A stretch of DNA of 33,378 bases from Streptomyces sp. NRRL S-31 (GTDB lineage: Bacteria; Actinomycetota; Actinomycetes; Streptomycetales; Streptomycetaceae): assembly GCF_000718775.1 (NCBI RefSeq), contig NZ_JOCB01000095.1, positions 1 to 33,378 on the forward strand, given 5' to 3'. This document shows, piece after piece, positions 14,748-23,540 of the stretch. A program made the position numbers and the translations under genes. The notes under the pieces are model-generated. The model saw only the letters and a program-made list of their open reading frames with translations, was not told the DNA's origin and made no database searches. The first letter of the stretch is position 1. Every line of letters starts with the position of its first letter.

Positions 14748-15403
14748 CCGACAGCGGCGAGGACCTGAAGACCGAGGGCCTCGACCTGATCGCCAAGGGC
14801 CTGACGGACGCGCTGGGCGAGCTGAGGGAACTGGGCATGGTCGGCGCGGCCGGGGCCGGGCGTGGTTTCGGCGACCTCGCGCTGTCCGGGCTGGAGCTGG
14901 GCCACGAGGGTCTGACGGACGCGTTCAAGTCGTTCTGCGAGCGCTGGGAGTGGGGCGTGCGGTCGCTGATCGGCGAGGGCAACGCCTTCGCGGAGAAGAC
15001 GGGGCTGGCGGCGGGCACGTACTACGAGACGGACCGGTACGTCGAGGGCACCTTCAAGATCGTGGCCAACGCGGCCGTCGGCAATCCGTACGCCTCCGAG
15101 GAGGAGGTGGAGAAGCAGGGCTGGGGCGAGATCGCCACGTCCGGCGGGTACGGCGGCGGCGTGGACTACAGCCAGGAGTCCTTCGAGGAGGCCTGGGCCA
15201 ACAGCAGGCAGAGCGGCAAGGACGCCCTGCGCGATGTGATGACCTCCCGCACCCTGGGCCCGCTGCCAGGCGTCAACCCCGAGAACCTGCACGGTGTGCT
15301 GGGCATGTCCGACGAACAGTACGACCGGGTGGTGGACGATCTGTCCGGGCCCTCGCCCGAGGAGCGGGCCAAGGCCGCCGAAGGCCAGGGGGGCGAGGGC
15401 TGA
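14744..15403 (+). CDS. Unknown helical protein coupled to the RHS toxin
   Basis: A 219-residue protein from GTG 14744, preceded by AGGGGGG and overlapping the upstream stop. Residues 1-60 are amphipathic helix (LIAKGLTDALGELRELG, LELGHEGLTDAF), Trp-containing RWEWG follows, then Gly-rich, acidic stretches and an acidic C-terminus. There is no signal peptide, membrane helix or recognised catalytic motif. Its stop overlaps the start of the RHS gene (TGATG at 15401-15405), so the two are translated in step. Position directly before a WXG-headed toxin is where small secretion partners or chaperones of type VII effectors are found; the helical N-terminus fits but lacks a plain WXG motif. Function is inferred from context only. 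Confidence 0.7.
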   Translation: MTDSGEDLKTEGLDLIAKGLTDALGELRELGMVGAAGAGRGFGDLALSGLELGHEGLTDAFKSFCERWEWGVRSLIGEGNAFAEKTGLAAGTYYETDRYVEGTFKIVANAAVGNPYASEEEVEKQGWGEIATSGGYGGGVDYSQESFEEAWANSRQSGKDALRDVMTSRTLGPLPGVNPENLHGVLGMSDEQYDRVVDDLSGPSPEERAKAAEGQGGEG

Positions 15404-18400
15404 TGGGCCTCGGGGACGTCACCAACTCGCTGCTCAGCGGCGGCGAGCACCTGATCGACCGCGGCAAGCGGATCGTCGGCAAGGGCGTCGACTACACCAC
15501 CGACAAGATCGGTGACGGCCTGGACCACTTCGGGGCGCACAAGTGGGCCGACGTGGTGGAGGACTGGGGCGACGGCGTCGCCTCCGACCTGGGCGCCACC
15601 CCCGGCGAGCAGCAGCTGGGCGAGACGGAGGAGGCGAACGAACTCGTCCACGGCGACCCGGCGAAGATCCGCGAGAGCGCCAAGCACCTGAAGGACTTCC
15701 ACGGCGCCTTCGACAAGGTCGGCCAGGGCCTGAAGAAGGTCGACTCCTCGGGCTGGAAGGGCGAGGGCGGCGACGCCTTCCGGGAGAAGTTCGGCGTCCA
15801 CCCCGCCAAGTGGGCGCAGGCGGCCGAGGCGTGCGAGACGGCCGCCGGGGCGCTGGAGTCCTACGCCGACACGGTGACGTGGGCGCAGGGCCAGGCCAAG
15901 GACGCCGTGGAGCTGTACAAGAAGGGCGTGAAGGCCGCCAAGGAGGCGTTCGAGGCCCACACGGCGAAGGTCGAGGCGTACCAGGCCAAGGTGGAGGCGG
16001 GCGAAGACCCCGGCCCGAAGCCGGGGAAGCTCGTGGACCCGGGCAAGGCCGACGTCCAGGCCGCCCGCCACCAGCTCTCCGAGGCGCGCAGACAGCGCAA
16101 CACCGCCGCCTCCGAGGCGCAGGGCAAGGTCAGGGCGGCCCTGGCCCACGCTCCCGCCGAGCCCCCGCCGCTGGACCGTATCCGCAACGACTTCCACGAC
16201 ACCGTGGACGCGACCGGCACCGAACTGACCCACGTGGTGGGCGGCGCGCTGAAGGGCACGGCCGGCCTGGTCGACTTCGCCCGCGGCCTGAACCCCATGG
16301 ACCCCTACAACATCACCCACCCGGCCGCCTACCTCCAGAACGTCAGCATGACGCTGGCCGGCCTGGCCTCCACGGCGGCCCACCCGGAACGCACCGTGAC
16401 GGCCGCGGTCGACGGCTTCAGGAAGGACCCGTCGGAGTTCTTCGGCCGCCTGTTCCCGGAACTGATCGGCACCAAGGGCACGGGGCTGGCCCGGGGCGGC
16501 ATCCGGACGGCCTTGAAGGAGGGCGCGGAGAGACTCGCCGGACGGATGAGGGGCAAGGGCGCGCGGAACGCGGTCGAGGAGAGGGCGGAGGACGTCTCCC
16601 GGCGCCCGAAGCAGAAGGTCTGCAAGAAGGACCCCGTCGACGTCGCGACCGGCCGGATGGTGCTGCCGGCGACCGACCTCTCACTGACCGGTGTGCTTCC
16701 CCTGCTGGTCAGGCGTCAGTTCGAGTCGTCGTACCGGCTCGGCGGCTGGTTCGGCCCGACCTGGTGCTCCACGTTCGACCAGCGCCTCGAGATCGACGCA
16801 CAGGGCGTCGTCTTCGTCGGCGAGGACGGTCTGGTACTCGCCTACCCGCACCCCGCTCCCGGCGTCCCCACCCTGCCCGGCCACGGCCCTCGCTGGCCGT
16901 TGGACCGTACGGACGACGGCTACACCCTCACCGACCCCGACTCGGGCCAGGTGCGGCATTTCGCCGACCGGTCCGAGGATCTGGCGAGGCTGGAACAGAT
17001 CGACGACCGCAACGGCAACTGGATCACCTTCGAGTACGACACGACCGGCGTACCCCACGCCCTCGCACACAGCTGCGGCCACCGCGTGCTGGTGTCGACC
17101 ACCGACGACCGCATCACCGCCCTGCACCTGGCGGGCGCGGCGGCGGACGGCACCGACCAGGAACTGATCCGGTACCGCTACACCGACGGCCACCTCACGG
17201 AGGTGATCAACTCCTCCGGCCGTCCCACCCGCTTCGGCTATGACGAGCGGGGGCGGATCACCTCCTGGACCGACACCAACGACAGCCACTTCACCTACGC
17301 CTACGACGACGAGGACCGCTGCACCCGCCAGTCCGGCGCCGCCGGCCACCTGGCTTCGACGTTCGGCTACGGGCCGGTGGATCCGGTCTCCGGCGAGCAC
17401 TCCACGACCATCACCGACTCGCACGGCCACACCAGCCATTACCTGGTCAACCGCCGCTGCCAGGTGATCGCCGAGACGGACGCCTCCGGCGCCACCACCC
17501 GCCGCACCCAGGACCGCTACAACCGTCTGCTCTCCACGACGGACCCCCTCGGCCACACGACGACGTTCACGTACGACGACGCGGGCGACCTCGTCCGGGT
17601 GGTCCGCCCGGACGGGCGCGAGGCCAGGGCGGAGTACGACGGTTCCGGCCTGCCGGTGAAGGTGGTGAACCCGGACGGCACGGTGATCCGCCAGACGTAC
17701 GACGCCCGGGGCAACCGCACGTCGGTCACCGACCCGGCGGGCCGGACCACCCGCTTCACCTACACGGACGCCGGACACCTCACGTCGGTGACGGACCCGC
17801 TGGGCAACACCACGACCGTCGTCTGCGACCGCGCGGGCCTCCCGCTGGAGGTGACGGACCCGCTGGGCGCGACCACCCGCTACACGCGCGACGCCCTCGG
17901 CCGCCCGACCGCGATCACGGACCCCGCCGGCGCGACGACCCGCCTGGAATGGTCGGTCGAGGGCCATCTGACCCGCCGCACGGCCCCCGACGGTACGGCG
18001 GAGACGTGGACGTACGACGGCGAGGGCAACTGCACGAGCCACACCGACCCGCTCGGCGGCGTCTCCCGCTTCGAGTACACCCACTTCGACCTGCTCACCG
18101 CCCGCACCGGCCCGGACGGCGTCCGCTACGAGTTCGAGCACGACACCGAACTGCGCCTGACGAAGGTCACTAACCCGCAGGGCCTGACGTGGACGTACGC
18201 GTACGACGCGGCCGGCCGTCTGGCGTCGGAGACGGACTTCGACGACCGCAGGCTCCGTTACGCGTACGACGCGGCGGGCCGCCTGGTCTCACGCCGGAAC
18301 GCCCTGGACGAGGTGACGTCGTTCGAGCGCAACGCGCTCGGCCAGGTGCTCCGCAAGGACGCGGCGGGCCGGGTCACGACGTACGCCTACGACCTCACCG

Positions 18401-20091
18401 ACCAACTGGCCCAGGCGACGGCCCCGGACGGCACGACGCTCACCCTTCTGCGCGACCGCCACGGCCGCCTGCGCTCGGAGAGGGTCGACGGCCGCACGGT
18501 GACGTACACGTACGACGCGCTGGGCCGCCGCGCGAGCCGGACGACGCCGGCCGGGGCCGAGACGACCTGGTCGTACGACGCGGCGGGCCGCCGGACGGGC
18601 ATGGTGGCGTCGGGCCGGGCGATCGACTTCGCCTACGACGGGGCGGGCCGCGAGGTGTCCCGCCGCGTCGGCGGCGCGGTCGTCCTGGAGCACACCTTCG
18701 ACGCGTTGGGCCGCCTGACCACCCAGTCGGTGACCGGCGCCGGGGGCCACCGGGTCCAGCACCGGGCGTACACCTACCGGGCCGACGGCAACCTGATCGG
18801 CATCGACGACCACCTGTCCGGTTCCCGCCGCTTCGACCTGGACGCGACGGGCCGGGTGACGGCGGTCCACGCGGCGGGCTGGACCGAGCGGTACGCGTAC
18901 GACGACGCGGGCAACCAGACGGAGGCGTCCTGGCCGGCGGAGCACCCGGGCGCGGAGGCGCGGGGCCGGCGGGCGTACGTCGGCACCCGCATCACCCGGG
19001 CGGGCGACGTCCGCTACGAGCACGACGCGCTGGGCCGGGTCACGCTCCGCCAGAAGACCCGGCTGTCCCGCAAGCCGGACACCTGGCGCTACGCGTGGGA
19101 CGCCGAGGACCGCCTGACCTCCGTGACCACCCCGGACGGCACCCGCTGGCGCTACACGTACGACCCGCTGGGCCGCCGCACGGCGAAGCTCCGCCTGGCG
19201 GACGACGGCGAGACGGTCCTGGAGAGGGTGGACTTCACCTGGGACGGCACCACCCTCTGCGAGCAGACGACGACGTCCCCCGCCCTCCCCCACCCGGTCA
19301 CCCTCACCTGGGACCACCAGGGCCTGCGCCCGCTCGCCCAGACGGAACGCATCAGCGCGTCGGAGGCTCCCCAACAGGAGATCGACTCCCGCTTCTTCGC
19401 GATCGTCACGGACCTGGTGGGCACGCCGAGCGAACTGATCGACGAACAGGGCGACATCGCATGGCACACCCGCAGCACGCTGTGGGGCACGACGGCATGG
19501 TCGAAGAACAGCACGACGTACACGCCGCTACGCTTCCCGGGCCAGTACTACGACCCGGAAACGGGGTTGCATTACAACTACTTCCGCCATTACGACCCGG
19601 AGACGGCTCGGTATCTCAGCCCGGACCCCCTAGGTCTGGACGCGGCCCCTAATCCAAGTATGTATGTCCAAAACCCGCATACATGGGGAGATCCCCTGGG
19701 TTTGGCGCCGGACGCGTGCGAGCACCCGGTCGAACACGTACCCCCCGAAGAACTCGATACCCTATACCATTACACGAACGAGAAGGGATACAACGGCATC
19801 CTCGAGAGCAATGAAATGCATCCATCAACAAAAGCACAAAGTCCCAAGGATGCCCGCTTCGGCGACGGCCAATACCTCTCCGACATAAAACCGGCAACCA
19901 AGACAGCTGGGCAACTCTCGTACGCCTTCATGCGAATACCGTGGGCTGGCCACAAGTTCAGTCACTACATAGAGATAGACGTGCGCGGACTGGACGTCAT
20001 GCGCTCCGTTGAGCGGCCGGACGTCTACGTTATAAGAAATGACGGAGCTCTCGACCTAACAGACCGCATCGTCAGCCACGGGAAGAACTGA
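15403..20091 (+). CDS. RHS polymorphic toxin with WXG-like export domain and C-terminal ADP-ribosyltransferase-like (HYD1) tip
   Basis: A 1562-residue protein from ATG 15403. Residues ~75-210 are helical, with Trp118-Lys-Gly120 in a helix-turn-helix WXG100-like fold typical of type VII-secreted RHS proteins. A DUF6531-type segment starts near 409 (PVDVATGRMVLP) and YD/RHS repeats fill ~540-1370. The RHS core RFPGQYYDPETGLHYNYFRH starts at 1377 and the junction YLSPDPLGL at ~1403-1411, where RHS shells release the tip. The last ~110 residues carry YHYT (His1456), GDGQYLSD (Tyr1491) and a later IEIDVRG (Asp1526), matching the H-Y-[D] order of HYD1-type ADP-ribosyltransferase toxins. From ~19640 the DNA turns AT-rich, marking a swapped tip module. 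The target is unknown. Confidence 0.85.
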   Translation: MGLGDVTNSLLSGGEHLIDRGKRIVGKGVDYTTDKIGDGLDHFGAHKWADVVEDWGDGVASDLGATPGEQQLGETEEANELVHGDPAKIRESAKHLKDFHGAFDKVGQGLKKVDSSGWKGEGGDAFREKFGVHPAKWAQAAEACETAAGALESYADTVTWAQGQAKDAVELYKKGVKAAKEAFEAHTAKVEAYQAKVEAGEDPGPKPGKLVDPGKADVQAARHQLSEARRQRNTAASEAQGKVRAALAHAPAEPPPLDRIRNDFHDTVDATGTELTHVVGGALKGTAGLVDFARGLNPMDPYNITHPAAYLQNVSMTLAGLASTAAHPERTVTAAVDGFRKDPSEFFGRLFPELIGTKGTGLARGGIRTALKEGAERLAGRMRGKGARNAVEERAEDVSRRPKQKVCKKDPVDVATGRMVLPATDLSLTGVLPLLVRRQFESSYRLGGWFGPTWCSTFDQRLEIDAQGVVFVGEDGLVLAYPHPAPGVPTLPGHGPRWPLDRTDDGYTLTDPDSGQVRHFADRSEDLARLEQIDDRNGNWITFEYDTTGVPHALAHSCGHRVLVSTTDDRITALHLAGAAADGTDQELIRYRYTDGHLTEVINSSGRPTRFGYDERGRITSWTDTNDSHFTYAYDDEDRCTRQSGAAGHLASTFGYGPVDPVSGEHSTTITDSHGHTSHYLVNRRCQVIAETDASGATTRRTQDRYNRLLSTTDPLGHTTTFTYDDAGDLVRVVRPDGREARAEYDGSGLPVKVVNPDGTVIRQTYDARGNRTSVTDPAGRTTRFTYTDAGHLTSVTDPLGNTTTVVCDRAGLPLEVTDPLGATTRYTRDALGRPTAITDPAGATTRLEWSVEGHLTRRTAPDGTAETWTYDGEGNCTSHTDPLGGVSRFEYTHFDLLTARTGPDGVRYEFEHDTELRLTKVTNPQGLTWTYAYDAAGRLASETDFDDRRLRYAYDAAGRLVSRRNALDEVTSFERNALGQVLRKDAAGRVTTYAYDLTDQLAQATAPDGTTLTLLRDRHGRLRSERVDGRTVTYTYDALGRRASRTTPAGAETTWSYDAAGRRTGMVASGRAIDFAYDGAGREVSRRVGGAVVLEHTFDALGRLTTQSVTGAGGHRVQHRAYTYRADGNLIGIDDHLSGSRRFDLDATGRVTAVHAAGWTERYAYDDAGNQTEASWPAEHPGAEARGRRAYVGTRITRAGDVRYEHDALGRVTLRQKTRLSRKPDTWRYAWDAEDRLTSVTTPDGTRWRYTYDPLGRRTAKLRLADDGETVLERVDFTWDGTTLCEQTTTSPALPHPVTLTWDHQGLRPLAQTERISASEAPQQEIDSRFFAIVTDLVGTPSELIDEQGDIAWHTRSTLWGTTAWSKNSTTYTPLRFPGQYYDPETGLHYNYFRHYDPETARYLSPDPLGLDAAPNPSMYVQNPHTWGDPLGLAPDACEHPVEHVPPEELDTLYHYTNEKGYNGILESNEMHPSTKAQSPKDARFGDGQYLSDIKPATKTAGQLSYAFMRIPWAGHKFSHYIEIDVRGLDVMRSVERPDVYVIRNDGALDLTDRIVSHGKN

Positions 20092-20096
20092 GAAAC

Positions 20097-20390
20097 ATGG
20101 AATATTGGCAAGTGGACTGGCTGCATGACTTCGAATCGGAGCCGACGGGATTCTATAGCGAAATCGGTGACGATGGATACGAGGTGCGCAAAGTCCAACG
20201 CTACCGAGATGGTCGACAACTAAGAGCTGACAGCTCTCATGAGACAGCAGAAATTGGACTTAGTGAAATTCCAGTAGGTCACATTGAAGACGTGGCCAAC
20301 CAGCCAGAATTTGCCGCCCGCCTGATCAGCCGGGAAGAGTTTGAGCAAGCATGGAATTCGGCCGAATGGTCCGTCGGTAAGCTAACCTGA
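20097..20390 (+). CDS. Probable immunity protein (DUF6881-like)
   Basis: A 97-residue acidic protein from ATG 20097, 5 bp after the toxin stop. It has the pattern YWQVDWLHDF...GFYSEIGDDGYEVRKV, then RYRDG, which I recognise as the DUF6881 family, often found beside polymorphic toxins. There is no signal peptide, so it would protect the cytoplasm by binding the toxin tip. Base composition is AT-rich like the toxin tip and unlike the flanking genes, so toxin tip and antidote probably moved together. The pairing is inferred from position and family, not from any visible binding motif. Confidence 0.78.
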   Translation: MEYWQVDWLHDFESEPTGFYSEIGDDGYEVRKVQRYRDGRQLRADSSHETAEIGLSEIPVGHIEDVANQPEFAARLISREEFEQAWNSAEWSVGKLT

Positions 20391-20444
20391 TGGACGATCC
20401 ACAGAAAACGATATCGTAACGACGAACGAGCACGGGGGAGTCTT

Positions 20445-21707
20445 ATGTCGTTCGGGCCGCCGCCCGCTGGTTTTCCGGTTTCCGCGCCACCCGCCTGGAC
20501 CCCGCCCTCGGAGATCGAGCAGGCGTTGTTCGAGACCAAGAGCCGGGGGGACTGGGTCGGGTACTTCTCGGTGCTGGGGCGGAGCATGCTGTTCTTCGAG
20601 ATAGAGAAGGACAAGGCGGACGCCACGCCCAGTGCCACGTACGCCGTCTTCGGGCGCGACCCCCGCGTCGCCGGCGGGCGGATCTGGGCCGTGTACACCG
20701 AGGGCATGCTGCCCGCCCCGGAGCCCCACCGCGTGTTCGACTGGAACCGCCTGGAGTGGTTCGCCAAGGTCTGGGATCCGGCCGATCCGCCGATGATCGT
20801 CGTCAACCCGGGAAGCCCGTGCGAGGCGTTCCTGCCCTCCGCCCCACCCCACTCGGCGACCTGGGCGCAGTACGGCACGCAGGCCCCAGCCCTAAGAGAG
20901 TCGATGCGCCTGCGCACCCTCCGCGTCGGCGGCCCCCTCCACGGCACCGTCGCCCACGGCCTCGCCTGCGGCGGACTCCTGTGCGTCAACAACGGCTCCT
21001 TCTGGAACGCCATGGCCTGGCACGGCACGGGCTACCCGGACGAGCGGAAACGGCTGCGCGAGTGGTGGGGCATCACCACCCGCGAGGAGTGGCTGACCTG
21101 CCTCCGCGACCTCCTCGCCTGCGAACAGCACAGCTCCGTCTGGGACTTCGTCCTCGACCTGCGCCGCACCATCGCCCGCGACTTCGGTGGCCACGTCGAC
21201 ACGGGCTACTGGCGCCAGGCCGCCGCCAACGTCATCCGCGCCAGGTCCGAGGGCTCGGTCGTGGTCAGCGAGGACGGCGTCACCAGGACCGAGCCCCGGC
21301 CCGAGTCCGAGGTCGAGGCGCGGATCGAGGGCGTGCAGCGGCTGATCGGACGCATCACCCGCTACGAGGCCCGGATGCGCGCCGACGGCGTACTCGACGG
21401 CAGCCGGTACGTCACGTCCGTCGACGCCTGGGACCTCGGACGCGCGTCCAAGATGGCCCGCTGGGGACTGGGAACCAGGTACGGCACCCTCGCCGAGGCC
21501 GAGTCCGCCGTCGTCCGGGCCGGCCGGGCCGCCGCCCTCTCCTACAAGTCGTGGCAGGACTTCTCCGCCGGCTACATCCTCGGCCGCAGCCTCCACTTCG
21601 ACGACGAGGAGTTCGGCGACTGGTACCAGAACACGGTGGAGGCCCACCACATCCTGATGTCCGACCCCGGCAGCCCCTGGCTCAACATCCCGTTCCGACA
21701 TCACTGA
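20445..21707 (+). CDS. DUF1266 domain protein next to the RHS toxin
   Basis: A 420-residue protein from ATG 20445 with a GGGGGAG site. Residues ~20-130 look like an SseB-like alpha/beta domain (EIEQALFETKSRGDWVGYFS, YAVFGRD). The C-terminal third has the DUF1266 signature: VDAWDLGRASKMARWGLGTR, then YKSWQDFSAGYILGRSLHF. DUF1266 proteins often sit in contact-dependent inhibition or toxin loci, but their activity is unknown. It follows the immunity gene after a 54-bp AT-rich gap holding a CGATATCG palindrome (20409-20416), so it may have its own promoter. Its last 26 bases overlap the convergent ATPase gene. GC content is back to normal, so this is the backbone edge of the swapped module. Confidence 0.82.
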   Translation: MSFGPPPAGFPVSAPPAWTPPSEIEQALFETKSRGDWVGYFSVLGRSMLFFEIEKDKADATPSATYAVFGRDPRVAGGRIWAVYTEGMLPAPEPHRVFDWNRLEWFAKVWDPADPPMIVVNPGSPCEAFLPSAPPHSATWAQYGTQAPALRESMRLRTLRVGGPLHGTVAHGLACGGLLCVNNGSFWNAMAWHGTGYPDERKRLREWWGITTREEWLTCLRDLLACEQHSSVWDFVLDLRRTIARDFGGHVDTGYWRQAAANVIRARSEGSVVVSEDGVTRTEPRPESEVEARIEGVQRLIGRITRYEARMRADGVLDGSRYVTSVDAWDLGRASKMARWGLGTRYGTLAEAESAVVRAGRAAALSYKSWQDFSAGYILGRSLHFDDEEFGDWYQNTVEAHHILMSDPGSPWLNIPFRHH

Positions 21708-22119
21708 GCAGGGGCACCGGAAGTTCGCACCACACGTACTTGCCCCGGTCCCCGAACCGGGCCGACGGCCGCCAGCCCCACTGCCGTGCGCAGGCCGTCA
21801 CCAGTCCCAGCCCCCGGCCGTCCTCCCGCTCCAGGGCCTCCGCCAGCGGAACCGGCGGCTCGGGCGGCTCCGGGTCGGTGTCCCACGCCCCGATCCACAC
21901 CAGCCCCCGCGGCGAACGGCGCACCCGCAGCGCGGCCGGTCCCTTGGTGTGCCGTACGGCGTTGGAGACCAGCTCCGCCGCCAACAGCTCCGCCGTGTCC
22001 GCGAGAGCCGTCAACCCGTGCAGCGCCAGGATCACCCGCAGGGTCTTGCGACAGACGGTCACGGCTCTGAGGTCGTTGGGGATGCAGAGGGTGTAGTCCC
22101 ACGTCTCGGTTTCGGGCAT
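21682..22119 (-). CDS. Anti-sigma-factor-like ATP-binding protein (HATPase_c_2)
   Basis: A 145-residue protein from ATG 22119. It is a stand-alone GHKL ATPase of the RsbW/AbaA type: TAELLAAELVSNAVRHT is the N box with its Asn, WIGAWDTDPEPP replaces the usual D-x-G-x-G (Gly missing after the Asp), and GRGLGLVTACARQWGW is the G box. There is no kinase dimerisation domain. In streptomycetes such small ATPases lie beside WhiJ-like XRE and DUF397 genes, as here (XRE gene divergent 206 bp away), and may act as anti-sigma-like regulators. The weak D-box could reduce ATP binding. It converges with, and overlaps by 26 bp, the DUF1266 gene. Confidence 0.85.
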   Translation of the reverse strand: MPETETWDYTLCIPNDLRAVTVCRKTLRVILALHGLTALADTAELLAAELVSNAVRHTKGPAALRVRRSPRGLVWIGAWDTDPEPPEPPVPLAEALEREDGRGLGLVTACARQWGWRPSARFGDRGKYVWCELPVPLLSDVGTGC

Positions 22120-22244
22120 GCGTCATCAACTCCGGTCGGTGAAGAGGACTTCGGCGCGCGGTGGCCTTGCCGAGCCGTCAGAGCAGGACGGCACGGTGCA
22201 CTTCCGCTGCGCGATCGTTGCGTCACCGACCGTAGGGCCACAAT

Positions 22245-22274
22245 TTGGGACGCCGCAAGTGATTGGCCTAACCT
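22245..22274 (+). promoter_or_regulatory. Possible promoter of the XRE-DUF397 operon
   Basis: TTGGGA (22245-22250) and TAACCT (22269-22274) are separated by 18 bases and lie about 50 bases before the ATG at 22326. They match the housekeeping -35/-10 pattern only partly. The surrounding stretch is less GC-rich than the coding regions. Confidence 0.35.
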
Positions 22275-22325
22275 ACCCCCGAACGAGGCAGCGAACACGG
22301 TGCAGTTGAAGTGAGGGAGGATGCC

Positions 22326-23177
22326 ATGCCGCGCAGGCAACAGCCCACCGCACGGCAGGAGCGGCTGGGTACCGAACTGCGGAAGCTGCGTGAAGCGGCA
22401 GGACTGAAGGGGCGCGAGGCAGCCGCCCTCCTCGGGACCGACTCGGCCCAGATGAGCCAGATCGAGGCCGGTACCGCCGGGGTGAGTGAGGAGCGGGTGC
22501 GGCGACTCGCGGCTCAGTACTCCTGCACGGACACCGCCTTGATCGATGCCCTGGTCGCGATGGCGACCGACAGGACGCACGGCTGGTGGGAGGAGTACCG
22601 AGGCCGGCTGCCGACGCCGTTCATGGATCTGCCCGAGCTGGAGCACCACGCCAGCTACCGCTGGGACGTGGAGTTCCTCCATGTTCCCGGCCTCTTGCAG
22701 ACACCGGATTACGCCCGCGCCCTCTTCACCTACGTAAACCCGGAGTACCCGAGGCGCGACGTGGAGCGGTGGGTGGAACACCGGATGAAGCGCCGGGTCG
22801 TCATCGAGCGCCCGGACCCGGTCCCGTACGAGGCTCTGATCCACGAGGCGGCCCTGCGCATCAGGGTGGGCGACCGCAGCGCGGCACGCGCTCAGCTCAC
22901 CGGCGTACTGGAACTTTCCGAAGCCGCTCACGTGACCGTGCGCGTGATCCCCTTCGACCTGGACGGCTTCGGCGGAGCGGGCAGCGCCATGGTGTACGCG
23001 GGCGGGCCGGTGCCCAAGCTGGACACCATCGTCCGCGACGGCCCCGGCGGCCCTGTCTTCATCGATGCCGAAGCCCAGCTCACGCGCTATCGAACACTGT
23101 TCCGTAGGGTGGAGGCGGTGTCACTCGACCCCTACCGGTCACGTGACTTCATCCACAGGCTGACGAAGGAGTTGTGA
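22326..23177 (+). CDS. XRE-family regulator with DUF5753 (WhiJ-like)
   Basis: A 283-residue protein from ATG 22326, 5 bases after GGGAGG. Residues ~8-65 are an XRE helix-turn-helix (RLGTELRKLREAAGLKGREA, then LGTDSAQMSQIEAG). The rest is a DUF5753 domain (WWEEYRGRLPTPFMDLPELE; VPGLLQTPDYARALF; RMKRRVVIERPDPVPYEALI). This architecture is typical of the large WhiJ-like paralogue family of streptomycetes, which influences development and works with small DUF397 proteins. It is followed directly by a DUF397 gene and faces the small ATPase gene. It likely binds the shared upstream region; the exact operator is not evident. Confidence 0.92.
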   Translation: MPRRQQPTARQERLGTELRKLREAAGLKGREAAALLGTDSAQMSQIEAGTAGVSEERVRRLAAQYSCTDTALIDALVAMATDRTHGWWEEYRGRLPTPFMDLPELEHHASYRWDVEFLHVPGLLQTPDYARALFTYVNPEYPRRDVERWVEHRMKRRVVIERPDPVPYEALIHEAALRIRVGDRSAARAQLTGVLELSEAAHVTVRVIPFDLDGFGGAGSAMVYAGGPVPKLDTIVRDGPGGPVFIDAEAQLTRYRTLFRRVEAVSLDPYRSRDFIHRLTKEL

Positions 23178-23179
23178 GC

Positions 23180-23386
23180 ATGCTGACCCCCGGTACGTGG
23201 ACGAAGTCATCCTTCTCCGGAGGCGGTCAGGGGGATGCCTGCGTCGAAGTCGCCGACCAGGACACCCACATATCCGTCCGTGACTCCAAGGCCCCCGCCC
23301 GGGCCACCCTCACCTTCCCGGCCGCGAGCTTCGGGGCGTTCGTCGGTGCCCTGAAGGAGCGCCGGTTCGGGCATTACCCCCGATAG
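23180..23386 (+). CDS. DUF397 small protein
   Basis: A 68-residue protein. ATG 23180 is preferred since AAGGAG (23166-23171) is 8 bases away; GTG 23174, which overlaps the upstream stop, is only 2 bases from it. It has the full DUF397 pattern: WTKSSFSGGGQGDACVEVA, then VRDSKAPARATLTFPAASFGAFVGALK. DUF397 proteins accompany WhiJ-like XRE regulators and are thought to modulate them, in the manner of an antitoxin or partner. No second DUF397 gene follows. Confidence 0.92.
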   Translation: MLTPGTWTKSSFSGGGQGDACVEVADQDTHISVRDSKAPARATLTFPAASFGAFVGALKERRFGHYPR

Positions 23387-23540
23387 CCGCAGATATATCC
23401 GCGATTGGTAACAGTCCGCGCGTTTCCTCGATCGTGCGGACGCGGCGCCGCAAGGTGTGGGCGTGCGACCGACCGGTCGCCCCCGTGCGCCGCGAACGCG
23501 GGTCGCGGGGTGTGCGCAACCCTCTCGAAGGGGGACTCTC

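Noticed and set aside
19640..20440. AT-rich stretch as an integrated phage or insertion element
   Set aside because: It is filled by the toxin tip, the immunity gene and a short gap, with no transposase, integrase or terminal repeats seen; module exchange explains it better.
23387..23540. Weak inverted repeat GTCCGC...GCGGAC after the DUF397 gene as a terminator
   Set aside because: Only six paired bases with a 16-base loop; not convincing compared with the strong stems at 14005 and 26381.
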